Assembly (NCBI GenBank): GCA_947481685.1
Contig: CANKHA010000002.1
Location: 62,001 to 126,000, forward strand
Direction: 5' to 3'
Origin: Bradyrhizobiaceae bacterium
GTDB lineage: Bacteria > Pseudomonadota > Alphaproteobacteria > Rhizobiales > Xanthobacteraceae
DNA: 64,000 nt
In this document: positions 19,551 to 33,211 of the stretch, in pieces
How positions within the stretch are numbered: the stretch's first letter is position 1
How the letters are laid out: the number at the start of each line of letters is the position of its first letter
Notes under the pieces: generated by a model
What the model was told of the DNA's origin: nothing
The model's input: the letters and a program-made list of their open reading frames with translations, nothing else
The model's database searches: none
Translations under genes and position numbers: made by a program

Positions 19551-20204
19551 TCAACTGTTGCCGCCGTCGCCGGACAGCGCCATCAGCATCTGGATGCGCT
19601 GGCGCAATGCGGCCGAAGCGGCCGCATCGGTGACGATCTGGTCAAACCATTTGCGCGCGCTCGCTGTGTCGTTGGCTTTCATAGCCGACAACGCCAGCAT
19701 TTCGCGGGCGGAGTTGCGGAAAGGATGGTCTGCGCTCGCTGCCGACTCGAGACGCTTGCGCATATCCTCATAGGAAGCGCTATCGACCAAAATGAATGCC
19801 GCGCGCACGGCCGCGACATCACGCAGGGTGTCATTCAATCGGCTGTCGTTGGCGATCGCGTCATAGGCTGCGACTGCCGCCTTCGGGTCCCGCTGTGCGG
19901 ATTCACCCGCCGCCTGCAGCCGCGCGAGGTCACGATAACCAGCCGTTCCCTGCTCTGCCACCTTGGCGAAGGCCGCTTCGGCCTCGACATGCTTGCCTTC
20001 GCTGCTGAGGGTCATCGCTGCCTGGAAGGCGCCACCGGCTTCGGCCGACTGCTTGGCCTGCCACCAGGCATAGCCACGCCACCCGCCAACCGCGAGGACG
20101 AACAGAACCACCGCGCCGATGATGAGGCCCTGGTAGCGCTCCCAAAGCTTTTGCAGCTTCTCGCGCCTTACCGCCTCATCGACCTCATTGAAAATATCGG
20201 ACAC
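19551..20204 (-). CDS. YfgM-like tetratricopeptide membrane protein
   Basis: 217 residues: cytoplasmic N-terminus (SDIFNEVDEAVRREKLQKLW), one membrane helix (about 26-47), then TPR-like helices on the periplasmic side. The family includes YfgM, an ancillary SecYEG/PpiD-associated chaperone factor. The start is read as the GTG at 20204, with GGAG 6 nt upstream; the TTG at 20216 is part of that SD. Its stop lies just 14 nt before the lipoprotein start, so the two are cotranscribed with der. Confidence 0.85.
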   Translation of the reverse strand: MSDIFNEVDEAVRREKLQKLWERYQGLIIGAVVLFVLAVGGWRGYAWWQAKQSAEAGGAFQAAMTLSSEGKHVEAEAAFAKVAEQGTAGYRDLARLQAAGESAQRDPKAAVAAYDAIANDSRLNDTLRDVAAVRAAFILVDSASYEDMRKRLESAASADHPFRNSAREMLALSAMKANDTASARKWFDQIVTDAAASAALRQRIQMLMALSGDGGNS

Positions 20205-20288
20205 GAAATTCTCCAACCCTCTGCAAACACATCAATTCCCGGATGGGCGCGTAACCTATCGATATGGCGCGGGCAAGGCAAAGGATTA

Positions 20289-20337
20289 GCGCTTGATCCG
20301 GCGAAGTGGGAACCGGTTCGCCGATAAGATCATGCGC
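20289..20337. repeat. Dispersed rhizobial-type palindromic repeat, copy B
   Basis: GCGCTTGATC...GATCATGCGC ends with a central GGAACCGGTTCG. Aligns throughout with the reverse complement of copy A (325-372). Lies in the 270-nt spacer between panB and the YfgM-like gene, 52 nt from copy C. Nothing else recognisable is in that spacer. Confidence 0.75.
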
Positions 20338-20389
20338 CCGTTAACAATTAGCGCGCGATACCGCAGATCTGTATACGCAATCTGCGCAG

Positions 20390-20435
20390 GCTTGATTGCC
20401 CCGCAAAACCGGACCCACTTTTGCTGATCGCGCGC
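20390..20435. repeat. Dispersed rhizobial-type palindromic repeat, copy C (diverged)
   Basis: GCTTGATTGCC, then CAAAACCGG and CCCACTTTT, ending in GATCGCGCGC. Its reverse complement matches copy B (GATC, AAGTGGG, CCGGTT and the ends) with more mismatches than A. B and C are direct neighbours, in opposite orientation. Confidence 0.6.
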
Positions 20436-20474
20436 ATAAACGTAAAGGCTTCGCTGCAAGCCCTTAATGCTCAA

Positions 20475-21299
20475 CTAGTCCTTGCGTTTCATGGGATAAA
20501 CGTGGTCCGGCCCGGGGAAAGCCCGGGCCCGCACCTCCGCCGCGTAGACCTCCACGGCCTTCCCAATCGACGGCCCCAGATCGGCATAGCGCTTGACGAA
20601 TTTGGGCACCTGCGGGGACAGGCCCAGCATGTCCTCCAACACCAGAACCTGCCCGTCGCAGGCCGGGCTGGCGCCAATCCCAATGGTCGGGACCGGGATC
20701 TGCCCTGTCAGCTTCCGGGCCAGCGGTTCCGCCACGGCTTCGATCACCACGGAGAAAGCGCCGGCATCAGCCACTGCCCGGCCATCGGCCTCAAAGTCGG
20801 CCCACTCGGATTCTTCCCGTCCGCGCGCACGGAACGAGCCGAGCACATTGATCGACTGCGGCGTCATCCCGATATGCGCCATCACCGGAACGCCGCGCTC
20901 CACCAGGAAGGCGATAGTCTCCGCCATCCGGCGGCCACCTTCGAGCTTGATGGCGCCACACTGGGTTTCTTTCAGCACGCGAACCGCTGAATGGAACGCC
21001 TGCTCCTTCGACGCTTCGTAGGAGCCGAACGGCATATCGACCACGACCAGCGCGCGTTTCGAACCGCGCATCACCGCGCGTCCTTGCAGGATCATCATGT
21101 CGAGTGTGACAGGAACGGTGTTCTCCAGCCCGTGCATCACCATGCCAAGCGAGTCGCCGACAAGGATGATGTCGCAATGCTGATCGAGGATGCGCGCAGT
21201 ATGAGCGTGATACGAGGTAAGGCAGACGATCGGTGCGCCGCCTTTGCGCGCGCTGATGTCCGGCGCCGTGAGCCGCTTGATATCCTGCTGCACCGACAT
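20475..21299 (-). CDS. panB: 3-methyl-2-oxobutanoate hydroxymethyltransferase PanB
   Basis: First committed step of pantothenate synthesis, using methylene-tetrahydrofolate and Mg; 274 residues. TIM-barrel motifs: [65 protein letters not shown], and a [15 protein letters not shown] stretch. It starts 17 nt beyond the eno stop on the same strand, so it is probably cotranscribed with eno. PanC is not in the window. Confidence 0.96.
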   Translation of the reverse strand: MSVQQDIKRLTAPDISARKGGAPIVCLTSYHAHTARILDQHCDIILVGDSLGMVMHGLENTVPVTLDMMILQGRAVMRGSKRALVVVDMPFGSYEASKEQAFHSAVRVLKETQCGAIKLEGGRRMAETIAFLVERGVPVMAHIGMTPQSINVLGSFRARGREESEWADFEADGRAVADAGAFSVVIEAVAEPLARKLTGQIPVPTIGIGASPACDGQVLVLEDMLGLSPQVPKFVKRYADLGPSIGKAVEVYAAEVRARAFPGPDHVYPMKRKD

Positions 21300-21316
21300 G
21301 CCGTCTCTCCTGCTGC

Positions 21317-22633
<1,317 letters not shown>

Positions 22634-22693
22634 CTACAGGATAGAAATTGAGGCGGAAAGAGCGGCAACGCCCCCTTGCGGGGTTAATTGTTA

Positions 22694-22709
22694 CGGAGAA
22701 CAATCTCCG
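22694..22709 (+). promoter_or_regulatory. Leader hairpin before the sugar dehydrogenase gene
   Basis: CGGAGA-ACAA-TCTCCG, a perfect 6-bp stem with a tetraloop, lies 14 nt upstream of the ATG and directly next to the ribosome-binding GGGAGG. It may modulate ribosome access; no ligand-binding family is recognised. Confidence 0.35.
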
Positions 22710-22723
22710 CGGGAGGCGACACC

Positions 22724-23869
22724 ATGAAAACCACCATTCAAACGGCATTTGCCGCTGCCGTTTTTATGGCCGCCTTGTCGGTTATGCCGTCGCAGGCGGC
22801 CCCCCTCGCCCAGACACAGCTTGTCGATACCTTTGATACGCCCGTCTATGTCACCGGAGCTCCCGGCGCCTCGTCCAGCACATTGCTGTTCGTGGTCGAG
22901 CAGCAGGGTACTATCCAGGTCCTCGACAACGAGGTGACGGAATCTACGCCCTTCCTCGACATGACATCCGTCGTCAACTTCGATGGCGAACGCGGACTTC
23001 TGTCGATCGCCTTCCCGCCGGACTACGAGACCAGCAAGTTGTTCTATGTGTGCTTCACGAATGACGACGGCGATGTCGAGGTTGCTGAATTCACGCGAAC
23101 CTCCGCAAAAGTAGCCGATGCCAATTCGCTACGTACCGTTCTGGTTGTCTCCCATCGTGAAGCGAGCAATCACAATGGTGGGCAGTTGCAATTCGGGCCG
23201 GACGGTTTTCTCTACATTTCGATTGGCGACGGTGGAGAGGTGTTTCCACGCGGCAAGTATTCTCGCGATTTGACATCGCTTCTGGGCAAGATCCTGCGCG
23301 TCGATCCGAAACAGCAAGGCATGAATGCCTACAGCATTCCCCCGGATAATCCGTTTGCCGGAACGGCAAACCGCGGCGAGATTTTTTCCTACGGTCTGCG
23401 CAATCCATGGCGGTTCTCGTTCAACGGCAACAACATTGCGATAGGCGATGTTGGCCAGAACAAAGAAGAAGAGATCAACTTCCTGCCGGTTGCGACAGCC
23501 AAAGGAGCGAATTTTGGCTGGCCGGAATTCGAGGGAAAGAAGAAGTTTGACAAAAAACAGCCCGGTCCGGACAAGCCTCTCAAGCCGATGTACGTCTACG
23601 ACCACAAGAAAGGCGCATGTGCGGTGATTGGCGGCTATATCGTCAGCGATGCGGCTTTGCCAGCGCTCAGCAGTCAATATCTGCTGGGTGATCTCTGTAC
23701 GGGACGCATCACGAGTTTTCGTCCGGACCCCAAAGGAAAGAAGGCGATGATGGTGCGCGACACGGGGATCGTGGCAGGCGGCCTCAGCAGCTTTGGCGTC
23801 GGCCCGGGCAACAAGATCTACATCACGCAGACAGGCGGTGAGCTTTCCCGCATAGAGGAAGCGCATTAA
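22724..23869 (+). CDS. Secreted PQQ-type soluble aldose (glucose/sorbosone) dehydrogenase
   Basis: 381 residues with a cleavable signal peptide (helix VFMAALSVMP, cut after SQA). The mature part is the six-blade beta-propeller family of YliI and soluble glucose dehydrogenase: ERGLLSIAFPPDY, the catalytic-base segment SNHNGGQLQFGPDGFLYISI, KILRVDP, GLRNPWRFSF, NFGWPEFEG and ITQTGGELSRI. Likely periplasmic oxidation of an aldose with PQQ; many members are poorly characterised. The ATG at 22724 has GGGAGG 7 nt upstream. No PQQ synthesis genes are present here. Confidence 0.88.
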   Translation: MKTTIQTAFAAAVFMAALSVMPSQAAPLAQTQLVDTFDTPVYVTGAPGASSSTLLFVVEQQGTIQVLDNEVTESTPFLDMTSVVNFDGERGLLSIAFPPDYETSKLFYVCFTNDDGDVEVAEFTRTSAKVADANSLRTVLVVSHREASNHNGGQLQFGPDGFLYISIGDGGEVFPRGKYSRDLTSLLGKILRVDPKQQGMNAYSIPPDNPFAGTANRGEIFSYGLRNPWRFSFNGNNIAIGDVGQNKEEEINFLPVATAKGANFGWPEFEGKKKFDKKQPGPDKPLKPMYVYDHKKGACAVIGGYIVSDAALPALSSQYLLGDLCTGRITSFRPDPKGKKAMMVRDTGIVAGGLSSFGVGPGNKIYITQTGGELSRIEEAH

Positions 23870-23914
23870 CAACGCACTCGCACATGGCCGCGAGATGATT
23901 TAAAAGTCCGCGCC

Positions 23915-24372
23915 ATGTCTAAGCCCCCACTAAAGCCGCGTCTGCTCGGCAAACAAAGCAGGCTTCCGTCGTCTCCCGCCGATGCCGTGCTGGACCGGGT
24001 TCCAAACCCGCATCCCGACACGGATTATGTCGCGCGCTTTACGGCGCCGGAGTTCACCACGCTTTGCCCGATCACAGGACAGCCGGATTTCGCGCATCTC
24101 GTCATCGACTATGTGCCGAGGGAATGGCTGGTCGAATCGAAGTCGCTGAAACTTTATCTCGCGAGTTATCGCAACACCGGGACGTTCCACGAAGACTGCA
24201 CCGTTGGTATCGGCAAAGAGCTAGGAGCCCTGTTGAAGCCGAAATTCCTGCGCATCGGCGGCTACTGGTATCCGCGCGGCGGCATGCCGATCGATGTGTT
24301 CTGGCAGATGGGAAAAGTGCCTGCAGGTGTTTGGCTGCCGGATCCTGGCGTCGCTCCCTATCGCGGACGCGG

Positions 24373-24376
<4 letters not shown>
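23915..24376 (+). CDS. queF: NADPH-dependent 7-cyano-7-deazaguanine reductase QueF
   Basis: Last soluble step to preQ1 in queuosine synthesis: reduces the nitrile of preQ0. 153 residues, the short single-domain form. Catalytic cysteine in [12 protein letters not shown], substrate motif [14 protein letters not shown], and FHEDCTVGI, ending in PYRGRG. It converges on thiE with a 3-base stop overlap. No other queuosine gene is nearby. Confidence 0.95.
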
Positions 24377-26002
<1,626 letters not shown>

Positions 26003-26023
26003 GGTCTACTCCGCCGCCATCCA

Positions 26024-26099
26024 CCAGTGTCGTGTTCAGAAATTCACTTCATGCCTGCCGCGAGTCCTTCAAGCGAATTTCTGAACCAAACGACACTGG
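26024..26099. repeat. 76-bp imperfect palindromic element, upstream member of a tandem pair
   Basis: Ends CCAGTGTCG and CGACACTGG are perfect inverted repeats; the arms continue imperfectly as GTTCAGAAATTC / GAATTTCTGAAC. The inner part (ATGCCTGCCGCGAG) resembles that of the next element read in reverse. It lies in the 111-nt thiO-thiS spacer, 14 nt from its partner. Confidence 0.75.
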
Positions 26100-26113
26100 A
26101 ACGTTACATTTTG

Positions 26114-26188
26114 CTAGTGTCCTTGGAATCCGAAGTTCGCTCCCGAGGGCGCCGCAAGATCATGCGAACTTCGGATTCGGGACACTAG
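26114..26188. repeat. 75-bp imperfect palindromic element that forms the end of thiO
   Basis: Ends CTAGTGTCC and GGACACTAG are perfect inverted repeats; inner arms AATCCGAAGTTCGC / GCGAACTTCGGATT are also perfect. Its terminal CTA provides, on the minus strand, the TAG stop of thiO and its body encodes the last 24 codons. Same size and similar termini as the neighbour at 26024-26099, so probably one family. Confidence 0.75.
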
Positions 26189-27328
26189 CCTCGCGAAGCG
26201 CTCGAAGCTGAAATTATTCATCCGCGGATCGGCCTTGCCGTCCATCACCAGCGTCGCGATGGCGTCCGCCGTGATCGGCGTCAGCAGGATGCCGTTGCGA
26301 TAATGGCCGGTGGCATAGACCAGACCCGGCATCGCGCTTTCCCCAATGATGGGAGCATCGTCGCGGCTGCCGGGACGGAAACCAACCCACATTTCATCGA
26401 TCGGCAATTCCTCGATCCCGGGCAGCGCACGCCAAGTCGCTTCCAGCAGCGCGAGCTGGCCACCCGCGGTTAGATTGGTATCGAAACCCTTTTCCTCAAC
26501 CGTGGCGCCGATCAGCAGTCGGCCATCCTTGCGCGGCACAAGATAGGCGCCGGGCGCCCAGACGACATGCGAGAGCAGTGGCGCTCGTGGGTCCATGCGC
26601 AAAGCCAGCATCTGGCCTTTTACCGGACGCACCGGTGGCAGCACAGACTTTGGCAAACCGTCGATGCTGCGCGACCAGGCGCCCGCGGCAAGAATGACGA
26701 CGTCGGCTGCAATCGTGTCTCCCGCGATGCCGACGCCGGTCACGCGACTGTCCGAGGTAACGATGCGTTCGACGGGTGTGTTCTCGCGCAGCGTGACACC
26801 AGCTTTGAGCACCGCCGCGCGCAGCGCTACTGCGACCGCGCGGTTGTCCACCTGGTGATCCTGCGGGCTGAAGATTGCGCCACTGATGGTCGGTGTCAGA
26901 TAGGGCTCGCGCTTGCGAACTTCCGCAGTCGTCAGCCATTCCAGCGGCAAGCCGAGCGACTTCTGGAAAGCCAGAACGTGCTTCAGGCGCGATTGATCGT
27001 CGCCCGTGAGCGCAAGCAGGAAAGTGCCTTCGGTGCGCAGATCGACCGGCAGGCCGCTCGCTGCTTCCAACTCCTCCGCGAACGCAGGCCAAAGCTGCTG
27101 GCTGGCGCGGTTGAGCGCCACCAGATTTTCCTCGCGCGGTTCGGCTTCCAGATGCGCCGCCAGCATGCCGGCGGCTGCGTGCGTTGCGCCTGATCCGGCG
27201 GTGCCTTTGTCGAAGACAATCACTTTCGCGCCGCGCTGCGCCAGCCGCCAAGCGGTAGCGAGACCGATTACGCCCGCGCCAATAATGGCAACGGTCGGCG
27301 ACGGCGAAAGCGATCCACGTTTACTCAT
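26114..27328 (-). CDS. thiO: Glycine oxidase ThiO with a repeat-derived C-terminal tail
   Basis: FAD-dependent oxidase that converts glycine to iminoglycine for thiazole synthesis; 404 residues. FAD fold VAIIGAGVIGLATAWRLAQRG at the N-terminus, ATHAAAGMLAAH, VRPVKGQMLAL and GHYRNGILLTPITADAIA at the end of the domain. After NNFSFERFAR the final 24 residues (starting LVSRIRSSHDLAAP) are translated entirely from the palindromic element at 26114-26188. The catalytic body appears intact. The SD (AGGAAGG) is 5 nt before the ATG and lies in the TPP riboswitch. Confidence 0.93.
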   Translation of the reverse strand: MSKRGSLSPSPTVAIIGAGVIGLATAWRLAQRGAKVIVFDKGTAGSGATHAAAGMLAAHLEAEPREENLVALNRASQQLWPAFAEELEAASGLPVDLRTEGTFLLALTGDDQSRLKHVLAFQKSLGLPLEWLTTAEVRKREPYLTPTISGAIFSPQDHQVDNRAVAVALRAAVLKAGVTLRENTPVERIVTSDSRVTGVGIAGDTIAADVVILAAGAWSRSIDGLPKSVLPPVRPVKGQMLALRMDPRAPLLSHVVWAPGAYLVPRKDGRLLIGATVEEKGFDTNLTAGGQLALLEATWRALPGIEELPIDEMWVGFRPGSRDDAPIIGESAMPGLVYATGHYRNGILLTPITADAIATLVMDGKADPRMNNFSFERFARLVSRIRSSHDLAAPSGANFGFQGH

Positions 27329-27410
27329 CGGCGCCTTCCTACGCTGGCATGACCCAGACAGGTTCGATGGGTTTGATCTCAGCCGCGAAGGTTCGCGGCA
27401 CCCCAGGCCG
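27329..27410 (-). promoter_or_regulatory. TPP riboswitch (THI element) of the thiOSGE operon
   Basis: Read on the minus strand the region shows GGGGTGCC, a GCCGCGAA/TTCGCGGC stem (P3), the CTGAGA core (27382-27377), ACCCATCGAACCTG, and GGGTCATGCCAGCGTAGGAA. These are the conserved parts of the thiamine diphosphate aptamer. The closing P1 pairs GCCT (27408-27405) with AGGC (27336-27333), which overlaps the thiO Shine-Dalgarno AGGAAGG (27340-27334). TPP binding should therefore block translation initiation directly, with no separate terminator. Confidence 0.93.
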
Positions 27411-27460
27411 TTGCAGACATATTTGACACTTTTCCCGCCCGAAACAAGCGCGTCGGAAGG

Positions 27461-28315
27461 TTAGTGCTTAGCGACGGAATCGAATTCCATCAACTTGCGA
27501 AGGAGGCCTTCCAAGTCCTTGATAGCAATCATATTCGGTCCATCGGATGGTGCGCGATCCGGGTCCTGGTGGGTTTCGATAAAAACGCCTGCCACGCCAA
27601 CGGCCACGGCCGCACGCGCCAGCACGGGCACGAATTCCCGCTCCCCGCCCGAGGACGTTCCCTGTCCGCCCGGCTGCTGCACCGAATGGGTGGCGTCGAA
27701 AATTACCGGCGCTCCGGTGGTGCGCGCCAGGATCGGCAGCGCCCGCATGTCGGAAACGAGCGTGTTGTAGCCAAAGGAGGCGCCGCGCTCGGTCACCAGA
27801 ATGTTGCGGTTACCTTCTCCGGTGATCTTGGCGACCACATTCTTCATGTCCCAGGGAGCAAGGAACTGCCCCTTCTTCACGTTGATGACGCGGCCGGTTT
27901 GCGCAGCCGCCACAAGTAAATCCGTCTGCCGGCACAGGAAAGCGGGAATCTGCAAGACATCGACCGCCTTTGCTGCTTCCGCGCATTGCGCAGCATCGTG
28001 CACGTCGGTGAGAACCGGCAGCCCCAGCTTTTCGCGGATCTCGGCAAAGATCGGCAGCGACTGCTCCAGACCCAGACCGCGTGCGCTGCCGCCGCTGGTG
28101 CGGTTGGCCTTGTCGAAGGATGTTTTATAAATGAGACCGATCTTCAGGCGTGCTGCGATTTCTTTCAACGCCGAAGCCATCTCAAGCGCGTGGGCGCGGC
28201 TTTCCAACTGGCACGGACCGGCGATCAGCGAAAGTGGCAAGCTATTGCCGAAGCGCGCGTCGCCGACTTCAACGTTCAGATTCGGTATGGTGTCTGTTGT
28301 CACGGGCCGGACCAT
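27461..28315 (-). CDS. kdsA: 3-deoxy-D-manno-octulosonate 8-phosphate synthase KdsA
   Basis: Makes KDO 8-phosphate from arabinose 5-phosphate and phosphoenolpyruvate for lipopolysaccharide. Seen: [78 protein letters not shown] and [19 protein letters not shown] use the ATG at 28315 (284 residues); a GTG at 28345 and one at 28273 are open alternatives and no start has a strong SD. It lies downstream of the PAS-GGDEF-EAL gene, 50 nt beyond its stop. Confidence 0.93.
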   Translation of the reverse strand: MVRPVTTDTIPNLNVEVGDARFGNSLPLSLIAGPCQLESRAHALEMASALKEIAARLKIGLIYKTSFDKANRTSGGSARGLGLEQSLPIFAEIREKLGLPVLTDVHDAAQCAEAAKAVDVLQIPAFLCRQTDLLVAAAQTGRVINVKKGQFLAPWDMKNVVAKITGEGNRNILVTERGASFGYNTLVSDMRALPILARTTGAPVIFDATHSVQQPGGQGTSSGGEREFVPVLARAAVAVGVAGVFIETHQDPDRAPSDGPNMIAIKDLEGLLRKLMEFDSVAKH

Positions 28316-28365
28316 GCCGTCGCCCGCGCGCCGGGTCAACCGCACGGCGAAAGCATCCGAAAACG

Positions 28366-30444
28366 CTACTTCACGATCCGTACGAGGCGTTTCGGCTCGG
28401 TCGGGCGGCGGCCGACGAGGTCGGTATAGTCTTCGATCGGCAGCGGGCGGCCCACCACATAGCCCTGCACCTGATCGCAGTCTTCACGCACCAGGAATTC
28501 AAGCTGCGACTTGGTTTCGACACCTTCGGCGAGCACCGGCAATCCGAGACCGCGACCAAGACCGATCACCGCGCGAACGATGGCTGCCGACTGTGGATTG
28601 TGATCGAGGTTTGAAATGAACGTCTTGTCGATCTTGATTTTGTCGAATGGGAACGACTGCAGGTAAGACAGCGAAGAATAGCCGGTGCCGAAGTCGTCCA
28701 TCGCTATACGCACGCCGAGAAGCTTAAGCCGGCGCAGGATCGAGACGGCGCTCGAGAAATCTCCGATCAGGACGTTTTCCGTGATTTCCAGTTCAAGCCG
28801 GTGCGGCGCCAACCCGGTTTCGAGCAGCACCGAATGCACCATGCCGACGAGGTCGCCGTGCTGGAACTGCACCGGCGACAGATTGACCGCGACCTGCAGG
28901 TCCTTCGGCCAGCTTGCGGCCTCACGACATGCTTCGCGCAACACCCATTCGCCGATCGGGACGATCAGTTCGCTCTCCTCCGCCAGCGGGATGAAGTTGT
29001 TGGGCGAAATCACCCCGCGATGCGGATGATGCCAGCGCAGCAAGGCTTCAAAACCGATGATGTCGCCGTTGATCTGCGACTGCGGCTGGAACGCCAGTTT
29101 GAGCTCCCCACACGCTGCCGCCGAACGGAGATCAAGCTGCAGTTCGCGCCGCTCGCGCAGCAGATGGTCCATCTGCGCCTCGAAGAAGCGAATGGTACCG
29201 CGCGCCTCCAGCTTCGCCTGGTCCAGCGCGGAAGCCGCGTTACCCAGCAGGGTCGTGGCGTCATAGCCGTCGGTCGGGTAGAGCGCGACGCCGATAGTAC
29301 CGCCGACCTGAAATTCCTGACCCTCGACTTCGATCTCTTCGCTGGCGGCAACACGGATCCTGTCTGCCACAGCCTCGGTGGTTGCGGGTTGCGGGCCTTC
29401 GACGATCAGCGCGAACTCGTCACCGCCCATGCGGGCAAGGAAGGCGCCGCCTGCTGTTTCCTGAAGTCGCTTTGCCATTTCGCACAACAGATGATCGCCG
29501 CCGGCGTGACCGAAGATATCGTTGACCTCCCGGAAGTGATCGAGATCCAGGCAGACCACCGCGAAAGTATCTCCACGCTCAACGGCCGTTTCGAGCTGCC
29601 GCGTAAAGGCGGCGCGGTTTGGCAAACCCGTCAGCGAGTCGTGGTTGGCGAGATATTCGATGCGCGCTTCCGCTTGCTGGCGGTTGGTCACATCCTCGAT
29701 CACATTGACGAAATACTGGGGGCTGCCATCTTCATCGCGGATTGTCACCTTCTTGTTGGTGATGAGGCGCGTGCCTTTACGTGGCGTTTTCAGCGGATGG
29801 TCTTGGACGAACATCTCGGTGTTGGCATGGAGCAGCTCCTCGTCGCGCGCAGCGATGATGTCGGCCTGCGCCTTGCTGAAAATGTCTTCCGATGTTTTCC
29901 CAATGATTTCCTCGCGCGGGAGGCCGAAGAAATTTTCCCCCGCACGATTGATCAGCACGTAACGGCGGTCGTGCACGCTCTTCACCACCAGCGTGGCGGG
30001 GACATGGTCAACAATGGTGTCCAGGAAGGTTCGCGTTCGGTCCCGTTCGCGCTCGGCGTTGCGCTGTTCGGTGACGTCGGAATGCGTCGAAACCCAGCCT
30101 CCGTCATGCATGCGGTGGTTGGTGACGGAGATGCAGCGGCCATCAGGCAGCTCGACCAGCTTGGTCTCATGACCTTTGATCAGGAACTCGCCGGCATTGG
30201 GGTTGCCTCGAAACCTGCCGCTTTCATCCATCACGCGGGCTAGATACTTCACCAGGTCCGGCGTGAACGTTCCGGCCTTTTTTCGCAGCCGGAACTGCTC
30301 GGTGAAGTTTGACCCCAGTTCGATATCGGTCGGATTGAGTCGATATAATTCCGCGTAACGCTGGTTGAACAGGATCAGCCGATCTTCGGCGTCAAACATC
30401 AACAGTCCCTGGGATATGTTGTCCAAGGCCGCTTCAAACAACAC
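28366..30444 (-). CDS. PAS-PAS-GGDEF-EAL cyclic di-GMP enzyme, main part of a frameshifted gene
   Basis: 692 codons. PAS at about 3-125 ([21 protein letters not shown]), PAS/PAC at about 137-258, GGDEF domain at about 262-430 with an intact GGDEF (340-344) and no RxxD inhibitory site, EAL domain from about 440 with EALLR (466-470). Both activities look possible. The only upstream start is a GTG at 30444 with no SD, and the same frame is open, with family-like linker sequence (FTDRRAEATSRNQ), back to 30492. That points to loss of an N-terminal membrane part by frameshift (see 30434-30769). Confidence 0.85.
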   Translation of the reverse strand: MLFEAALDNISQGLLMFDAEDRLILFNQRYAELYRLNPTDIELGSNFTEQFRLRKKAGTFTPDLVKYLARVMDESGRFRGNPNAGEFLIKGHETKLVELPDGRCISVTNHRMHDGGWVSTHSDVTEQRNAERERDRTRTFLDTIVDHVPATLVVKSVHDRRYVLINRAGENFFGLPREEIIGKTSEDIFSKAQADIIAARDEELLHANTEMFVQDHPLKTPRKGTRLITNKKVTIRDEDGSPQYFVNVIEDVTNRQQAEARIEYLANHDSLTGLPNRAAFTRQLETAVERGDTFAVVCLDLDHFREVNDIFGHAGGDHLLCEMAKRLQETAGGAFLARMGGDEFALIVEGPQPATTEAVADRIRVAASEEIEVEGQEFQVGGTIGVALYPTDGYDATTLLGNAASALDQAKLEARGTIRFFEAQMDHLLRERRELQLDLRSAAACGELKLAFQPQSQINGDIIGFEALLRWHHPHRGVISPNNFIPLAEESELIVPIGEWVLREACREAASWPKDLQVAVNLSPVQFQHGDLVGMVHSVLLETGLAPHRLELEITENVLIGDFSSAVSILRRLKLLGVRIAMDDFGTGYSSLSYLQSFPFDKIKIDKTFISNLDHNPQSAAIVRAVIGLGRGLGLPVLAEGVETKSQLEFLVREDCDQVQGYVVGRPLPIEDYTDLVGRRPTEPKRLVRIVK

Positions 30445-30769
30445 ATTCTGATTGCGTGATGTTGCTTCCGCCCGCCGGTCGGTGAATGCAGCTTACGCTG
30501 GCGACAACAAGCAGCACGAAGGCGCTCGTCACCAGGCTCACCATCAGCGCTTGCGATGAAAAATAGAGCGATGTGGCGGTCCAGATGCCGCACCCGATTG
30601 CGGCGACACCAGACGGTATCATCCAGATCACCCGTTGACGGCTGCCGGATGCGCGCGCGCGATGAACAAGATTGACGGCGCTCAGGAGCGCCAAAACGCA
30701 GGACAGGCCCGCCAGGACGACGAGCCATCCTTCATGCTGCCCGGTAATGCTGCTGATCGCCCGGAACAT
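30434..30769 (-). pseudogene. N-terminal membrane fragment of the PAS-GGDEF-EAL gene
   Basis: 111 codons with three membrane helices (HEGWLVVLAGLSCVLALL; GVAAIGCGIWTATSLYF; SLVTSAFVLLVVASVS), opening much like MHYT sensor domains but lacking the rest of that fold and the MHYT signature. After VVASVS the frame runs out into unrelated residues, while a one-base shift near 30490 continues into the linker of the downstream enzyme. I infer a single ancestral gene 28366-30769 interrupted by a +1 frameshift; a base-call error would look identical. The 236 nt between it and pyrG hold no recognisable feature and are AT-richer. Confidence 0.65.
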
Positions 30770-31005
30770 ACTGAGTTTGCGCCAATCTTTGTTCAGCGCA
30801 CTCTAGGAACCATGCCTTTTCTTGAAGTTAAAATTAGAATGAGCATTTTACGGCCGAGCTTAAGTGACGGCTGTGCGGACGCTATCTCATTGAAATTATT
30901 TGAGTTAGGCAAAGGTCCTGAGCCGATGCGCCAAACGACCTAGCGGGATTTTCTGGGCGGTAACGCACAGACGATCGTCGTGTCGCTGCCGTGTTGAGCG
31001 GGCTG

Positions 31006-32654
<1,649 letters not shown>

Positions 32655-32818
32655 GCCAAATCGATTCGACGAGCCCTTATCGGCGGAGGCAGTTCTGCTG
32701 TGGAGAAGGGTAACAAACCATTGCTCCAAAGCGATCTGCATCCTGCGATTACTTCCTCAGGTATTACTTTAAGAGACGAGCCAATTCGCTGGCCCAGTTA
32801 TCCAGAAATCGCGGCCGC

Positions 32819-33199
32819 TTATTGCGACCGTGGGGCCTGCGGCGTTGTGGGCTGGGCCGGCGCATTCGGGAATTGGTCGAGCAGGCTGCCACCGGGAGCC
32901 GTCGGCGCGGTGTTGCCCGGCTGACCCGCAGGTGGTGTCGAGCCGCCCAAAATCGATGTTGGACGGCGATCAACTCCTGCCAGGACGGACAGGATCAGGC
33001 TTGTTGAGAAGAAAACCGCCGCTAGGACGGCCGTTGCGCGCGTCAGCAAGTTGCCGGTGCCGCGGCTGGACATAAATCCGCCGCCACCGCCCATGCCAAG
33101 GCCGCCGCCTTCGGATTTCTGCAGCAGCACAACGCCAATCATGGCGAGCACCACTACCAGGTGAATGACAATGATCACGTGTTGCATAAGCCAGTCCAA
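32819..33199 (-). CDS. secG: Protein translocase subunit SecG
   Basis: 126 residues. Two membrane helices (about 5-24 and 57-76) around the conserved VVLLQKSEGGGLGMGGGGG, then FMSSRGTGNLLTRATAVLA, as in all SecG proteins. The C-terminal 45 residues form a Pro/Gln/Gly-rich cytoplasmic tail, usual in alphaproteobacteria. The gene follows tpiA, the normal order (tpiA-secG-pyrG). Confidence 0.95.
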   Translation of the reverse strand: MDWLMQHVIIVIHLVVVLAMIGVVLLQKSEGGGLGMGGGGGFMSSRGTGNLLTRATAVLAAVFFSTSLILSVLAGVDRRPTSILGGSTPPAGQPGNTAPTAPGGSLLDQFPNAPAQPTTPQAPRSQ

Positions 33200-33211
33200 T
33201 CAGAAGCCGCA

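Noticed and set aside
20286-20474. 62-codon frame in the panB/YfgM-like spacer
   Set aside because: Almost entirely made of repeat copies B and C; no SD or conserved feature.
26024-26188. CRISPR or insertion-sequence remnant in the thiO-thiS spacer
   Set aside because: Palindromes of 75-76 bp without spacers, transposase or terminal duplications; better read as small palindromic elements.
28801-30243. 480-codon plus-strand frame antisense to the PAS-GGDEF-EAL gene
   Set aside because: Shadow of a clearly identified gene; Arg/His/Gln-rich composition with no domain.
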